Below, piece by piece: positions 8,678 to 16,584 of a stretch of 64,000 nt of DNA. The position numbers and the translations under genes were made by a program. Numbering within the stretch: position 1 is the stretch's first letter; each line of letters starts with the position of its first letter. The notes under the pieces are model-generated. The model was not told the origin of the DNA and did no database searches. It saw nothing but the letters and a program-made list of their open reading frames with translations. Source of the stretch: Microbacterium sp. lyk4-40-TSB-66 (GTDB lineage Bacteria > Actinomycetota > Actinomycetes > Actinomycetales > Microbacteriaceae); NCBI RefSeq assembly GCF_030209475.1, contig NZ_JARVRW010000002.1, positions 496,001 to 560,000 on the forward strand, read 5' to 3'.

Positions 8678-9385
8678 TCAGGCGTCGGTGCGCGAGGCCG
8701 GATCCTGCCGAGAGGCGAGCAGGGAGCGGATGCGCGCGTACAGGAACCACGTGACGCCGATGGCCACCGCACCGATCACGACGTACTGCAGGATCGAGGC
8801 GTATTCCTCGACGATGTGCCAGTTCTCGCCCAGCAGATAGCCCGACAGGACGAAGATCGTGTTCCAGATCAGGCTGCCGGCGCCCGTGAGCAGTCCGAAG
8901 CGCCACAGGGGCATCTTCGACACCCCCGCGGGAATGGAGATGAGGCTCCGGAAGATCGGGATCATGCGGCCGAAGAACACCGCCTTGCCACCGTGCCGCT
9001 CGAACCACGCCACCGTACGATCGACGTCCTCGGGGTGCAACAGCGGCATCTTGGCCGCGAAGGCGCGCAGACGCGCGGCCCCGAGCCAGCGGCCGAGGCC
9101 GTAGAGCATGAATGCGCCGACGATCGAGCCGACCGTCGTCCACAGCAGGGCCTCGAAGAGCGTGAAGGAACCGCGGCTGGCGGTCAGCCCCGCCATCGGC
9201 AGGACGACCTCGCTGGGCAGCGGCGGGAAGAGGTTCTCGAGCGCGATCGCGACGCCTGCACCCACCGGGCCGATGATCTCCATGAGCGAGACGGTCCAGT
9301 CGGCCAGCGACGTCAGCCACGACTGCCCCTCGCCGGAGCCGGTCGCGGCTCGAAGAGGTGAGAGTGTGAGGGTGGTGTCGGTCAT
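8678..9385 (-). CDS. DedA family membrane protein
   Basis: 235 residues with the DedA/SNARE-associated signature: an N-terminal re-entrant region ENLFPPLPSEVVLP, the glycine-rich G-x-x-x-G helix YGLGRWLGAARL, an arginine-containing GRMIPIFRSLISIPAG motif, and two C-terminal membrane segments. DedA proteins are membrane transporters or scramblases linked to lipid-carrier recycling and envelope homeostasis. The specific substrate here cannot be read from sequence. It appears monocistronic and divergent from aspS. Confidence 0.9.
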   Translation of the reverse strand: MTDTTLTLSPLRAATGSGEGQSWLTSLADWTVSLMEIIGPVGAGVAIALENLFPPLPSEVVLPMAGLTASRGSFTLFEALLWTTVGSIVGAFMLYGLGRWLGAARLRAFAAKMPLLHPEDVDRTVAWFERHGGKAVFFGRMIPIFRSLISIPAGVSKMPLWRFGLLTGAGSLIWNTIFVLSGYLLGENWHIVEEYASILQYVVIGAVAIGVTWFLYARIRSLLASRQDPASRTDA

Positions 9386-9549
9386 CGGGTGCCTTCGCGC
9401 TCGGTGATCGGCCGCCCGAACGGACGCCCGTTTCAGGCTACGACCCGTACAGGTGCGAATCCTGGGGGTTGCCCCCGAGCGGAGGGATGCCGCGAAGCCC
9501 GCCCCCGAGTCCCCGTCCCGCGCGACCGGCGCACGTAGGATGGTCGATC

Positions 9550-10890
9550 GTGAGCGAACGAGTCCTGGTCAACCAGCTGAAATCCCTTCCCGCCGGCGCC
9601 GTCGAGGTGTCGGGTTGGGTCGAAACCGTGCGCGATCAGAAGAAGGTGCAGTTCGTCGTCCTCCGCGACGAGACGGGCGCCGTTCAGCTCGTGAACCCGG
9701 CGACGCGCCCCTCCGAGGACGCGACGGATCAGGATGCCGCCGCCCTCGCCCTCACCGAGACGATCGGTGGCCTCGCCACCGGAACGTTCCTGACGGTGCG
9801 TGGCGAGCTGAAGCACGACGAGCGCGTGAAGCTCGGCGGGGTCGAGATCAAGGTCGGCGAACTCGTGATCGCCGCCGCGGCCAACCCCGAGACCCCGATC
9901 GCCGCCGACAGCAGCCCCGACAAGCGCATGGACTACCGCTTCATCGACCTGCGTCAGCGCCGCAACAACCTCATCTTCCGTGTGCAGACCACCCTCGAGC
10001 ACGCCATGCGCACGTACTGGGTCGAGCGCGACTACATCGAGGTCCACTCCCCCAAGCTCATGGCCTCCCCCTCGGAGTCCAACGCCGAGCTGTTCGAGGT
10101 GCCGTACTTCGAAGACAAGACGGCCTACCTCGCCCAGAGCCCGCAGTTCTTCAAGCAGATGGCCCAGGTCGCCGGCTTCGGCAAGATCTTCGAGATCGCC
10201 CCGGCCTTCCGCGCCGACCCCTCCTTCACCAGCCGCCACGCGACCGAGTTCACCTCGATCGACGCCGAGATCAGCTGGATCGATTCGCACGAAGACGTCG
10301 CGCGGATGCAGGAGGAACTGCTGCAGACGGCGTTCCAGGCGGTCGCCGACAAGCACGGCGCCGAGATCCAGGATCTGTTCGGCGTCGAGGTGCAGGTGCC
10401 GTCGCTGCCCTTCCCGCGCATCCCCCTCGCCGAGGCCCGCGAGATCGTCGCCGCCCGCGGATACGACATCCCCCGCACCGACGGCGACCTCGACCCCGAG
10501 GGCGAGCGTCAGATCGCGGCGCACGTGGCCGAGACGTACGGACACCAGTTGGTGTTCATCACCGACTACCACCCCGAGATCCGCGCTTTCTACCACATGC
10601 GCGATGAGAAGACCGGGCTGACGAAGTCGTACGACCTGCTCTTCAACGGCGTCGAGATCACGACGGGCGCCCAGCGCGAGCACCGCGTGGACGTGCTCGT
10701 GGAACAGGCGAAGGAGAAGGGTCTCGACCCCGAGCACCTCGACTTCTACCTCGACTTCTTCCGCTTCGGCGCCCCGCCGCACGGCGGTTTCGGCATGGGC
10801 CTCGCCCGTGTGCTCATGCTGCTGCTGGGCGAGTCGTCCATCCGCGAGGTCACCTACCTCTTCCGCGGACCGACCCGCCTGGCTCCGTAA
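9550..10890 (+). CDS. aspS: Aspartyl-tRNA synthetase, archaeal type (probable Asp-tRNA(Asn) ligase)
   Basis: 446 residues from the GTG at 9550, whose translation begins MSERVLVNQLKSL; upstream residues do not resemble the family. It has an N-terminal OB anticodon-binding fold, then a class II catalytic core with motif 2 (FRADPSFTSRHATEF) and motif 3 (GGFGMGLARVLM). The length and the lack of the bacterial GAD insertion mark it as the short archaeal/eukaryal-type AspRS. Such enzymes are often non-discriminating, charging tRNA(Asn) with Asp for later amidation by GatCAB. Whether that holds here cannot be decided from this window. A perfect terminator hairpin follows. Confidence 0.93.
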   Translation: MSERVLVNQLKSLPAGAVEVSGWVETVRDQKKVQFVVLRDETGAVQLVNPATRPSEDATDQDAAALALTETIGGLATGTFLTVRGELKHDERVKLGGVEIKVGELVIAAAANPETPIAADSSPDKRMDYRFIDLRQRRNNLIFRVQTTLEHAMRTYWVERDYIEVHSPKLMASPSESNAELFEVPYFEDKTAYLAQSPQFFKQMAQVAGFGKIFEIAPAFRADPSFTSRHATEFTSIDAEISWIDSHEDVARMQEELLQTAFQAVADKHGAEIQDLFGVEVQVPSLPFPRIPLAEAREIVAARGYDIPRTDGDLDPEGERQIAAHVAETYGHQLVFITDYHPEIRAFYHMRDEKTGLTKSYDLLFNGVEITTGAQREHRVDVLVEQAKEKGLDPEHLDFYLDFFRFGAPPHGGFGMGLARVLMLLLGESSIREVTYLFRGPTRLAP

Positions 10891-10929
10891 GCACGGCGTC
10901 CGCACCGACGTCCACGATTCGACCGAGCG

Positions 10930-10955
10930 ACGCCCGGGGTTCACTCCCCGGGCGT
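10930..10955 (+). terminator. Rho-independent-like terminator of aspS
   Basis: Perfect 10-bp stem ACGCCCGGGG/CCCCGGGCGT around a 6-nt TTCACT loop, 39 nt after the stop, followed by TTCG. Confidence 0.8.
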
Positions 10956-10988
10956 TCGCGTGTCATCGGCGACCCATAACGTAGGCGC

Positions 10989-12056
10989 ATGGTCGCCGTC
11001 ACGCCCGTGGACCCCGCGGGAATGGGGCGTGCGTCACGCTCCCGGGGCTGGTCGATCGTCTTCCGCGGCGTCAGCCGCGACCGCGCGGGCGTCCGCGTGC
11101 TGCACGACATCGACCTCGACATCGCGGCCGGTCGGATCGCGGCGATCATCGGCCCGTCGGGGTGCGGGGCATCGACGTTGCTCAGACTCGCGACCGGTGC
11201 CGAGCGCTGCGACGCCGGCACCGTGCAGGTGGAGGGACGCGCGGGTGCCGCCGCCCCTCGCCTACCCGTGGTGGCGGACCGTGCGTCGGCGCCGCGCTTC
11301 GGTCGCGTGCGCGCGTCGATCGCAGCGGTCGCTCGGCAGGCCGGCGTCGTCGACCCCGACCTCGAGACGGATCGCCTGTGCGAGCTCGTCGGGTTGGAGA
11401 CCCCGGATGCCGCCGTGTCCCGACTCGCACTCGGCGACCGCCAGCGGTGGGCGGTGGCGCGGGTCCTGGCATCCCGCCCCCGTGCCCTCGCGCTCGACGA
11501 CGCCCTCGCAGCGCTTCACACGACCGCCCGCGCGGAGACGCGCGACCGTCTGGTCCGCGAACTGCGCGAGCGCGGGGTGACGACCCTCTGGGCCACCCGC
11601 GACACCGCGGAAGGCGCGGCCGTCGCCGACGAGCTCGTCGTGATGGACGAGGGACGGATCATCGCCCGAGGCTCTCCCTCAGACGTCTACGGACGTGTCG
11701 GAGATGCCGCCGTCGCGGAGGTCCTGGGGCCGGTCAGCACGGTGCCGGGGATCGTCGAGGGCGCCGTCGTGGAGGTCTGGGGCCAGAGACTGCCCCTCGC
11801 CGGCGCCGCACACGACGGTCATTGCGAGGTGGTGGTCCGGCCCGAGAACGTGGTGCTCGTCGCGGCCGACGCGCCGGGCGTGGACGCCGTCGTCGAAGAG
11901 ACGACGTTCCTCGGCAGCGTCCGCCGTACGACCGTCCTCGCCGCCGACGGCAGCCGTGTCGTGGTCGAGCACCCCGCCGAGCGGCGCCTCGAGGACGACG
12001 CGCGCGTGCGCATCGCTCTCGCACCCGTTCCGGCGAGCGTGCTCTCCCAGGACTGA
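10989..12056 (+). CDS. Catalytically degenerate ABC transporter ATPase homologue with TOBE-like C-terminus
   Basis: 355 residues. It aligns by eye along its whole length with PotA/FbpC-type importer ATPases: nucleotide-binding region about 20-230, then a TOBE-like C-terminus (CEVVVRPENVVLV onward). Every ATPase element is altered. Walker A is GPSGCGAST with Ala61 replacing the lysine. The signature is LALGD (146-150) instead of LSGGQ. Walker B ends LDDALAAL (D170-D171) instead of LDEPLSAL. The H-loop histidine is Arg204, and no Q-loop glutamine is evident. The frame is intact with typical codon use, so it is not simple decay. No permease or binding-protein gene is adjacent. It may be a regulator or a scaffold; the function is unknown. 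Confidence 0.8.
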   Translation: MVAVTPVDPAGMGRASRSRGWSIVFRGVSRDRAGVRVLHDIDLDIAAGRIAAIIGPSGCGASTLLRLATGAERCDAGTVQVEGRAGAAAPRLPVVADRASAPRFGRVRASIAAVARQAGVVDPDLETDRLCELVGLETPDAAVSRLALGDRQRWAVARVLASRPRALALDDALAALHTTARAETRDRLVRELRERGVTTLWATRDTAEGAAVADELVVMDEGRIIARGSPSDVYGRVGDAAVAEVLGPVSTVPGIVEGAVVEVWGQRLPLAGAAHDGHCEVVVRPENVVLVAADAPGVDAVVEETTFLGSVRRTTVLAADGSRVVVEHPAERRLEDDARVRIALAPVPASVLSQD

Positions 12057-12146
12057 CGACCACGGAGCACGTGGCGCCTCAGCGGTGCGCGCCGTTCTGC
12101 GCGATGCGCCGGCGAGGAAGTCCGACGGGAACCCGCGGGCCGGGGA

Positions 12147-12449
12147 TCAGAACGGGTAGTCGACGCAGGAGCGCTCGGCGACGACGGAGCGGACGAACGC
12201 CGCGACCTCCTGGTGCGCCGGGTGAACCTGATACCGCTCGAGGGCGGCGGCGTCGGCGAACTCGCTGACGAGCGCGACGTCCCAGTTCGACTGGGGGTTG
12301 ACGGTGTTGCGGCCCACCTCGATGTGGTTGATCTCGCTCACGACCTCGCGCAGGGCGAGGAGCTTTTCGGCGATCTGCTCGGCGTGCAGCGCTCGCGTGT
12401 CGGCGTCGTCGGCCGCCAGCTTCCACAGGACGATGTGACGGATGCTCAC
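12147..12449 (-). CDS. Dabb (stress-responsive A/B barrel) domain protein
   Basis: 100 residues from a GTG preceded by an AAGGAG ribosome site 8 nt upstream. The sequence IRHIVLWKL at the start and the NPQSNWDVALVSEF centre match the dimeric alpha/beta-barrel Dabb family. Members are small dimeric proteins of varied or unknown function. The start overlaps the glutaredoxin-like gene's stop by 4 nt (GTGA), so the pair should be co-translated. No substrate can be proposed. Confidence 0.85.
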   Translation of the reverse strand: MSIRHIVLWKLAADDADTRALHAEQIAEKLLALREVVSEINHIEVGRNTVNPQSNWDVALVSEFADAAALERYQVHPAHQEVAAFVRSVVAERSCVDYPF

Positions 12450-12724
12450 GAGGAGGCTCCTTCGGAATCTGCCGCGATCAACGCGGCTCGCAGGCGGTCT
12501 GCGGAGACCCGCCAGTGGGCGTGCAGTTCGCCGTCGATGAGCACGACGGGGATCTTCTCCCACCAGACGGCGTGCAGGGCCGCGTCGTCGGCGATCGAGG
12601 CCTGCTCGATGTCGATGCGCTCGGCGATGTCCGCGGGAAGGTCGGCGACGACCGTCTCGACGATCTGCTCGGCCACATCGCACAGATGGCAGTCGGGCTT
12701 GCCGATCAGCGTGAGGGTGGTCAC
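12446..12724 (-). CDS. Glutaredoxin-like protein
   Basis: 92 residues. It opens with a beta strand and the redox pair C12-HL-C15 in GKPDCHLC, and later carries KIPVVLIDGE, the cis-proline segment that binds glutathione or mycothiol partners in glutaredoxins (DUF836-like family). Actinobacteria lack glutathione, so mycothiol or thioredoxin reductase is the likely reductant, by inference. It is coupled to the Dabb gene and lies next to a rhodanese gene, giving a small sulfur/redox cluster. Confidence 0.87.
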   Translation of the reverse strand: MTTLTLIGKPDCHLCDVAEQIVETVVADLPADIAERIDIEQASIADDAALHAVWWEKIPVVLIDGELHAHWRVSADRLRAALIAADSEGASS

Positions 12725-12752
12725 ACGTCCATCCTAGGAGGGGCGGACGCGC

Positions 12753-13046
12753 TCACGCCTCGACGGCGTATCCCGCCGCGATCCATTCACCCGTGCCACC
12801 CTCGACGTTTGTCGCATCGTGACCGCGCGCGGCGAGCGCCTCGGTCACGCGCGCCGATCGGCCGCCGACCTGGCAGATGACATCGAAGGGCTCGGCCGGC
12901 AGCTCGTCGAGGTGCTCACCCAGCGTCGACATGGGCAGATTCACCGCGCCGGGCACATGACCCGCGGCGAACTCGTGCTCTTCGCGCACATCGATGAGGG
13001 GACGCTCGCGCCCCGCGTGCAGGTCGTGGACGGTGATGGACTGCAT
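12753..13046 (-). CDS. Single-domain rhodanese
   Basis: 97 residues. The start at MQSITVHDL was chosen because GGAGGG lies 6 nt upstream; the longer frame has no ribosome site. It has the rhodanese LIDVREEHEFAAGHVPGAVNLP segment and the active-site loop CQVGGRS with Cys58, followed by WIAAGY. It should transfer sulfane sulfur, but the in vivo acceptor is unknown. The short length fits PspE/GlpE-like stand-alone rhodaneses. Confidence 0.9.
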   Translation of the reverse strand: MQSITVHDLHAGRERPLIDVREEHEFAAGHVPGAVNLPMSTLGEHLDELPAEPFDVICQVGGRSARVTEALAARGHDATNVEGGTGEWIAAGYAVEA

Positions 13047-13120
13047 GCTTTTCCCTCCGGAAGGGGCGAGGCGACGAGCAGGATGCCGATGCCCCGCCGA
13101 CGCGCGCGACGGATACACGA

Positions 13121-13146
13121 AGCGCCCGTCGCATCGGACAGGCGCT
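13121..13146 (-). terminator. Terminator hairpin after the bS22 gene
   Basis: AGCGCCCGTC and GACAGGCGCT pair over 10 bp with one mismatch and a 6-nt loop. It lies 17 nt beyond the bS22 stop and could end transcription of that gene. Confidence 0.55.
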
Positions 13147-13162
13147 CGGTGTGGTGGCCGCG

Positions 13163-13261
13163 TTACTTCTTGTTGCGGCGCTGGTGACGAGTCTTGCGAA
13201 GCAGCTTGCGGTGCTTCTTCTTCGCCATGCGCTTACGGCGCTTCTTGATGACAGAACCCAC
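13163..13261 (-). CDS. Small ribosomal subunit protein bS22 (AURKAIP1/COX24 family)
   Basis: 32 residues starting at GTG: VGSVIKKRRKRM, then AKKKHRKLLRKTRHQ and a basic end. It is almost entirely Lys/Arg and matches the actinobacterial AURKAIP1/COX24 mini-protein identified in mycobacterial ribosomes as bS22. It is too short for usual gene thresholds. A weak GTGAGG ribosome site precedes the start. The neighbourhood (HTH gene upstream, proC further on) parallels the mycobacterial proC / Rv0500A / Rv0500B order, which strengthens the call. Confidence 0.93.
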   Translation of the reverse strand: MGSVIKKRRKRMAKKKHRKLLRKTRHQRRNKK

Positions 13262-13343
13262 GGAAAACCTCACTAAGTCGGGGTCTGGGTGCCGATTTCG
13301 GCCCCCGGGAACAGCAGGCGATGGAAAAAAGCCTCGGATCAGT

Positions 13344-13535
13344 CTAGCCGACGTCGGACACCGGTCGCTGCACGACCTCGGCGACGGCCGATTCGGGCAC
13401 CCGGTAGCTGCGTCCGAAGCGCACAGCGGGCAGTTCTCCCGCGTGCACGAGCCGGTAGACGGTCATCTTCGACACGCGCATGAGATCGGCGACCTCGGCG
13501 ACCGTCAGGAACCGCACGTCCGGCAGCTCGGCCAT
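13344..13535 (-). CDS. BldC/excisionase-like helix-turn-helix protein
   Basis: 63 residues. FLTVAEVADLMRVSKMTVYRLVHAGELPAVRFGRSYRVPESAV is a complete MerR-like winged HTH of the excisionase/BldC type, with no effector domain. In actinobacteria this gene is a fixed neighbour of the bS22 gene, as Rv0500A is in M. tuberculosis. It is probably a small DNA-binding regulator; the targets are unknown. It is not part of a mobile element, since no integrase is nearby. Confidence 0.9.
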   Translation of the reverse strand: MAELPDVRFLTVAEVADLMRVSKMTVYRLVHAGELPAVRFGRSYRVPESAVAEVVQRPVSDVG

Positions 13536-13687
13536 GGCTCACCCCTCGTTCCGGGTGGACTCACCCTCTGATGCTGAGCACACTCTAGGGTCTGGCCGTG
13601 ACGGCTGTAAACCGCTGGGCTGCCTGTGGCGGGTGTGCATTCCGGATGCCGCACACGGCGGCATCCACCGTCGTCCTTCGGAGACGA

Positions 13688-14083
13688 TCAGCGCCCGGGG
13701 AGCTTGCGCAGCGCCGTCGAGAACGAGTGCTTGACCGAGGCCGCCGCGCGGCCGACGACCTCGGCGGCGTGAACGGCGGACTCGGGGAGGGCCGGTTCGT
13801 TCTCTTCGTCGATGGAGAAGAACGGCACCAGCCAATCGTCGACCTCGTCGAGGGGCGCGACCGCGAGGCTGTAGTAGCGATGCTGGCCCATCTCTCGCAC
13901 CGAGACCAGCTCGGCCTCCCGAAGCACCTTCAGGTGCTTGGAGACGGTGGGTTGACTGACCCCGAGCGATGCGACGATCTGCGACACGCTGGTGCCGCGC
14001 TCGCCACCGGTCGCCCGGTCCAGGAGCAGCTGAAGGATGTCGCGACGCGTGCCGTCAGCGATCACGTCGAAGATGTCCGCCAT
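13688..14083 (-). CDS. ArsR-family transcriptional regulator
   Basis: 131 residues. The N-terminal winged HTH (IFDVIADGTRRDILQLLLD, then VSQPTVSKHLKVLREAELVSVREMGQHRYYSL) is classic ArsR. No CXC metal site is visible in the recognition region, so metal sensing is unsupported. A C-terminal extension of about 45 residues follows. It is divergent from the potassium-transport genes with 68 nt between starts, so it might control them; this is context only. Confidence 0.88.
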   Translation of the reverse strand: MADIFDVIADGTRRDILQLLLDRATGGERGTSVSQIVASLGVSQPTVSKHLKVLREAELVSVREMGQHRYYSLAVAPLDEVDDWLVPFFSIDEENEPALPESAVHAAEVVGRAAASVKHSFSTALRKLPGR

Positions 14084-14151
14084 GGCATCAGATTAGCCAA
14101 GCCCTGGCCCGAGTACCATGATTCGGGTTCGGGCACCGAAGGGAGCGGCGC

Positions 14152-15594
14152 ATGGCGGCGACGCCGAACGAGGTGCGATTGCCGGTGCGATTACGTCGCA
14201 TCGCTTTCACGGCATGGGATCGTCTGCGAAATCTGACGACCGCCTCACCCGCGCGTTTCGCGGTGTTGGTGTTCGTGACGCTCATCCTGCTGTTCACGGC
14301 CCTGTTCTCCCTTCCGGCCGCATCCGCCGACGGGCGGGTCACTCCGCTGGCCGACGCGCTCTTCACCGCGGTGTCGACGATCTGCGTGACAGGGCTCTCG
14401 ACGGTCGACATGTACTCGCACTGGTCCCCTCTCGGACACGCGATCACCTACATCGGCGTCAACGTCGGCGCCCTCGGCGTGCTCACCCTGGCATCCATCC
14501 TCGGGCTCGTGATCTCGAAGCGGCTGGGCCTGCGCGCCAAACTCATCGCGGCCGGTGACAGCAATCCCCTGCGCGCCCACGGCGGGCCGGTCAATGAGGG
14601 CCAGACCGTGCGTCTCGGCGAGGTCGGCCAGCTGCTGCGCACGGTCGCGCTGTCGACGCTCGTCATCGAGGCGGGACTGACCGTGTTGATCTACCCCTCG
14701 CTCGTGGTCGGGGGGATCGACCCGCTCGTGGCGCTCTGGGAGGCGCCGTACTACGCCGCGATGGCCTTCACGAACACCGGGTTCATCCCCAACGCCGACG
14801 GGCTCACGCCGTTCGCACAGGACTACTTCCTGCTCACGGTGCTCATGCTGGGCGTGTTCCTCGGCTCCATCGGATTCCCGGTCATCTTCACGCTCTGGCG
14901 GCATCACTGGCGATTCCGGCTGTGGTCGCTGCACACGAAGCTCACCCTGATCACCACGGTCATCCTGTTCGTGCTGGGCGCAGGATTCATCCTGCTGCTG
15001 GAATACGACAACCCGCTCACATTCGGCAGCATGGATGCATGGGACACCACGTTCCAGGCATTCTTCCTCTCGGCCATGACACGGTCGGGCGGATTCAGCG
15101 TCGTCGACATCGGCGACCTGAACGGTGCGACGCTCATCGTCGGCTCGATGCTGATGTTCGTCGGCGGAGGTTCTGCGTCCACGGCCGGCGGCATCAAGGT
15201 CACCACCCTCGCCGTGTTGGCCCTCGCGGTGTTCTCCGAGGCGAAGGGGCGCCCGTCCGTCCAGGCGTTCGGCCGTCGCATCCCGAGCGATGTGCAGCGG
15301 GTGGCCCTCTCGGTCGTGGCGTGGGGTGCCACGATCGTCGCGATCTCGACGGTCACCATCAGTCGCATCACCGACGCCCCCATAGAGTACGTGCTGTTCG
15401 ACGTCATCTCGGGCTTCGCCACGGTGGGGCTGTCGACCGGACTCACGGCCGAGCTGCCCGACCCCGCGGTCTACGTCATGGCGGCGACGATGTTCATGGG
15501 GCGCATTGGTACTGTGACTCTCGCCGCGGCGGTCGCCGCGGCGTCTCGATCGCAGCTGTACGCGCTGCCCGTGGAAAGGCCGATCGTTGGTTGA
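14152..15594 (+). CDS. TrkH/KtrB-type potassium channel subunit
   Basis: 480 residues with many membrane helices. Four pore-loop filters, each with the conserved glycine, can be read: STICVTGLST, MAFTNTGFIP, AMTRSGGFSV and SGFATVGLSTGL. This is the fourfold TrkH/KtrB ion path. The channel imports K+ (Na+-coupled in some Ktr systems) and is gated by the cytosolic RCK subunit encoded immediately downstream, whose start overlaps this gene by 8 nt. Length is within the usual KtrB range. Confidence 0.93.
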   Translation: MAATPNEVRLPVRLRRIAFTAWDRLRNLTTASPARFAVLVFVTLILLFTALFSLPAASADGRVTPLADALFTAVSTICVTGLSTVDMYSHWSPLGHAITYIGVNVGALGVLTLASILGLVISKRLGLRAKLIAAGDSNPLRAHGGPVNEGQTVRLGEVGQLLRTVALSTLVIEAGLTVLIYPSLVVGGIDPLVALWEAPYYAAMAFTNTGFIPNADGLTPFAQDYFLLTVLMLGVFLGSIGFPVIFTLWRHHWRFRLWSLHTKLTLITTVILFVLGAGFILLLEYDNPLTFGSMDAWDTTFQAFFLSAMTRSGGFSVVDIGDLNGATLIVGSMLMFVGGGSASTAGGIKVTTLAVLALAVFSEAKGRPSVQAFGRRIPSDVQRVALSVVAWGATIVAISTVTISRITDAPIEYVLFDVISGFATVGLSTGLTAELPDPAVYVMAATMFMGRIGTVTLAAAVAAASRSQLYALPVERPIVG

Positions 15595-16258
15595 ACGCAT
15601 TCGCAGCGATGCGCCCGTCCTGGTGATCGGTCTCGGCCGGTTCGGCGCCGCGTGCGCGGGAGAGCTCGACCGACTCGATCGCGACGTGCTCGCCGTGGAC
15701 GGCAACCTCGAACTCGTGCAGAAGTGGTCGGAGCGCGTCACGCACGCCGTCCAAGCCGACGCCCGTAACATCGACGCGCTGCGCCAGATCGGTGCGCAGG
15801 ACTTCCAGGTCGCCGTCGTCGCCGTCGGCTCCCTCATCGAGGCGTCGGTGCTCATCACGGCGAACCTCGTCGACCTCAAGGTGCCGCAGATCTGGGCGAA
15901 GGCGGTTTCGCAGTCGCACGGCAAGATCCTCGCCCGCGTGGGGGCCAACCACGTCATCTATCCCGAGGCCGAGGCCGGCGAGCGCGTCGCGCACCTCGTC
16001 AGCGGGCGGATGCTGGACTTCATCCGCTTCGACGACGACTTCGTGCTCGCGAAGATGTACCCGCCGAAGCTCGTGCGCGGCGTGGGACTGAACGAGTCGG
16101 GCGTGCGCTCGAAGTACAACGTCACCGTCGTGGGCGTGAAGAGCCCCGGCCGCCCGTTCCGCTACGCCGAGGCCAACACCGTCGTGACCAACCACGACCT
16201 CATCATCGTCTCCGGCACGAACTCCGACATCGAGCGTTTCGCGGCGCTCGACCGCTGA
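15587..16258 (+). CDS. TrkA/KtrA-type RCK regulatory subunit
   Basis: 223 residues from a TTG start overlapping the channel gene by 8 nt. An RCK_N Rossmann domain (VLVIGLGRFGAACAGEL, then an acidic VDGN at the end of beta 2) binds nucleotide. An RCK_C/TrkA_C domain (about 140-220) binds a second ligand. It forms the cytosolic gating ring of the potassium system. The rare TTG start within the overlap suggests translation is tied to that of the channel. Confidence 0.92.
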   Translation: MVERIRSDAPVLVIGLGRFGAACAGELDRLDRDVLAVDGNLELVQKWSERVTHAVQADARNIDALRQIGAQDFQVAVVAVGSLIEASVLITANLVDLKVPQIWAKAVSQSHGKILARVGANHVIYPEAEAGERVAHLVSGRMLDFIRFDDDFVLAKMYPPKLVRGVGLNESGVRSKYNVTVVGVKSPGRPFRYAEANTVVTNHDLIIVSGTNSDIERFAALDR

Positions 16259-16300
16259 CCCCGTCGGAGCTCACCCGCACGGCTCGCGAGGCGACCCCCG

Positions 16301-16582
16301 TCACGCGTCGATGTCGAGCACGACCTCGACCTCATCGTCGACCGCGAGGTCTTCGGCATCCTGCAGCGCTTTCTTGACCGGCACGATGTATCCGCCGTCC
16401 TTCGGCCAGAGGGCGGTCGTCACGGTCGTCGCCCCGATGGTGACGGATGCCGGGATCATGCCCCAGCCGTACGTCACGACCGGCGCGATCTCGGCGATCA
16501 TCGCGGCCTCGGGGACGGTGACGAAGTGGAACGGCGCGGGACCGCGCCAGAACCAGATCGGACCCGAGAACCGCAGTCGCAC
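16301..16582 (-). CDS. DUF1905 domain protein
   Basis: 93 residues, beginning VRLRFSGPIWFWRGPAPFHF. The start is a GTG two nt after the proC stop codon, so translation is probably coupled. DUF1905 is a small beta-barrel domain of unknown function. Here it stands alone, whereas a DUF1905-like/YdeI protein occurs again at 56719. No catalytic motif is visible. Confidence 0.85.
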   Translation of the reverse strand: MRLRFSGPIWFWRGPAPFHFVTVPEAAMIAEIAPVVTYGWGMIPASVTIGATTVTTALWPKDGGYIVPVKKALQDAEDLAVDDEVEVVLDIDA

Positions 16583-16584
16583 GC

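Noticed and set aside
13344..13535. Excisionase of a mobile element
   Set aside because: BldC/Rv0500A-type gene with conserved neighbours; no integrase or attachment site seen.
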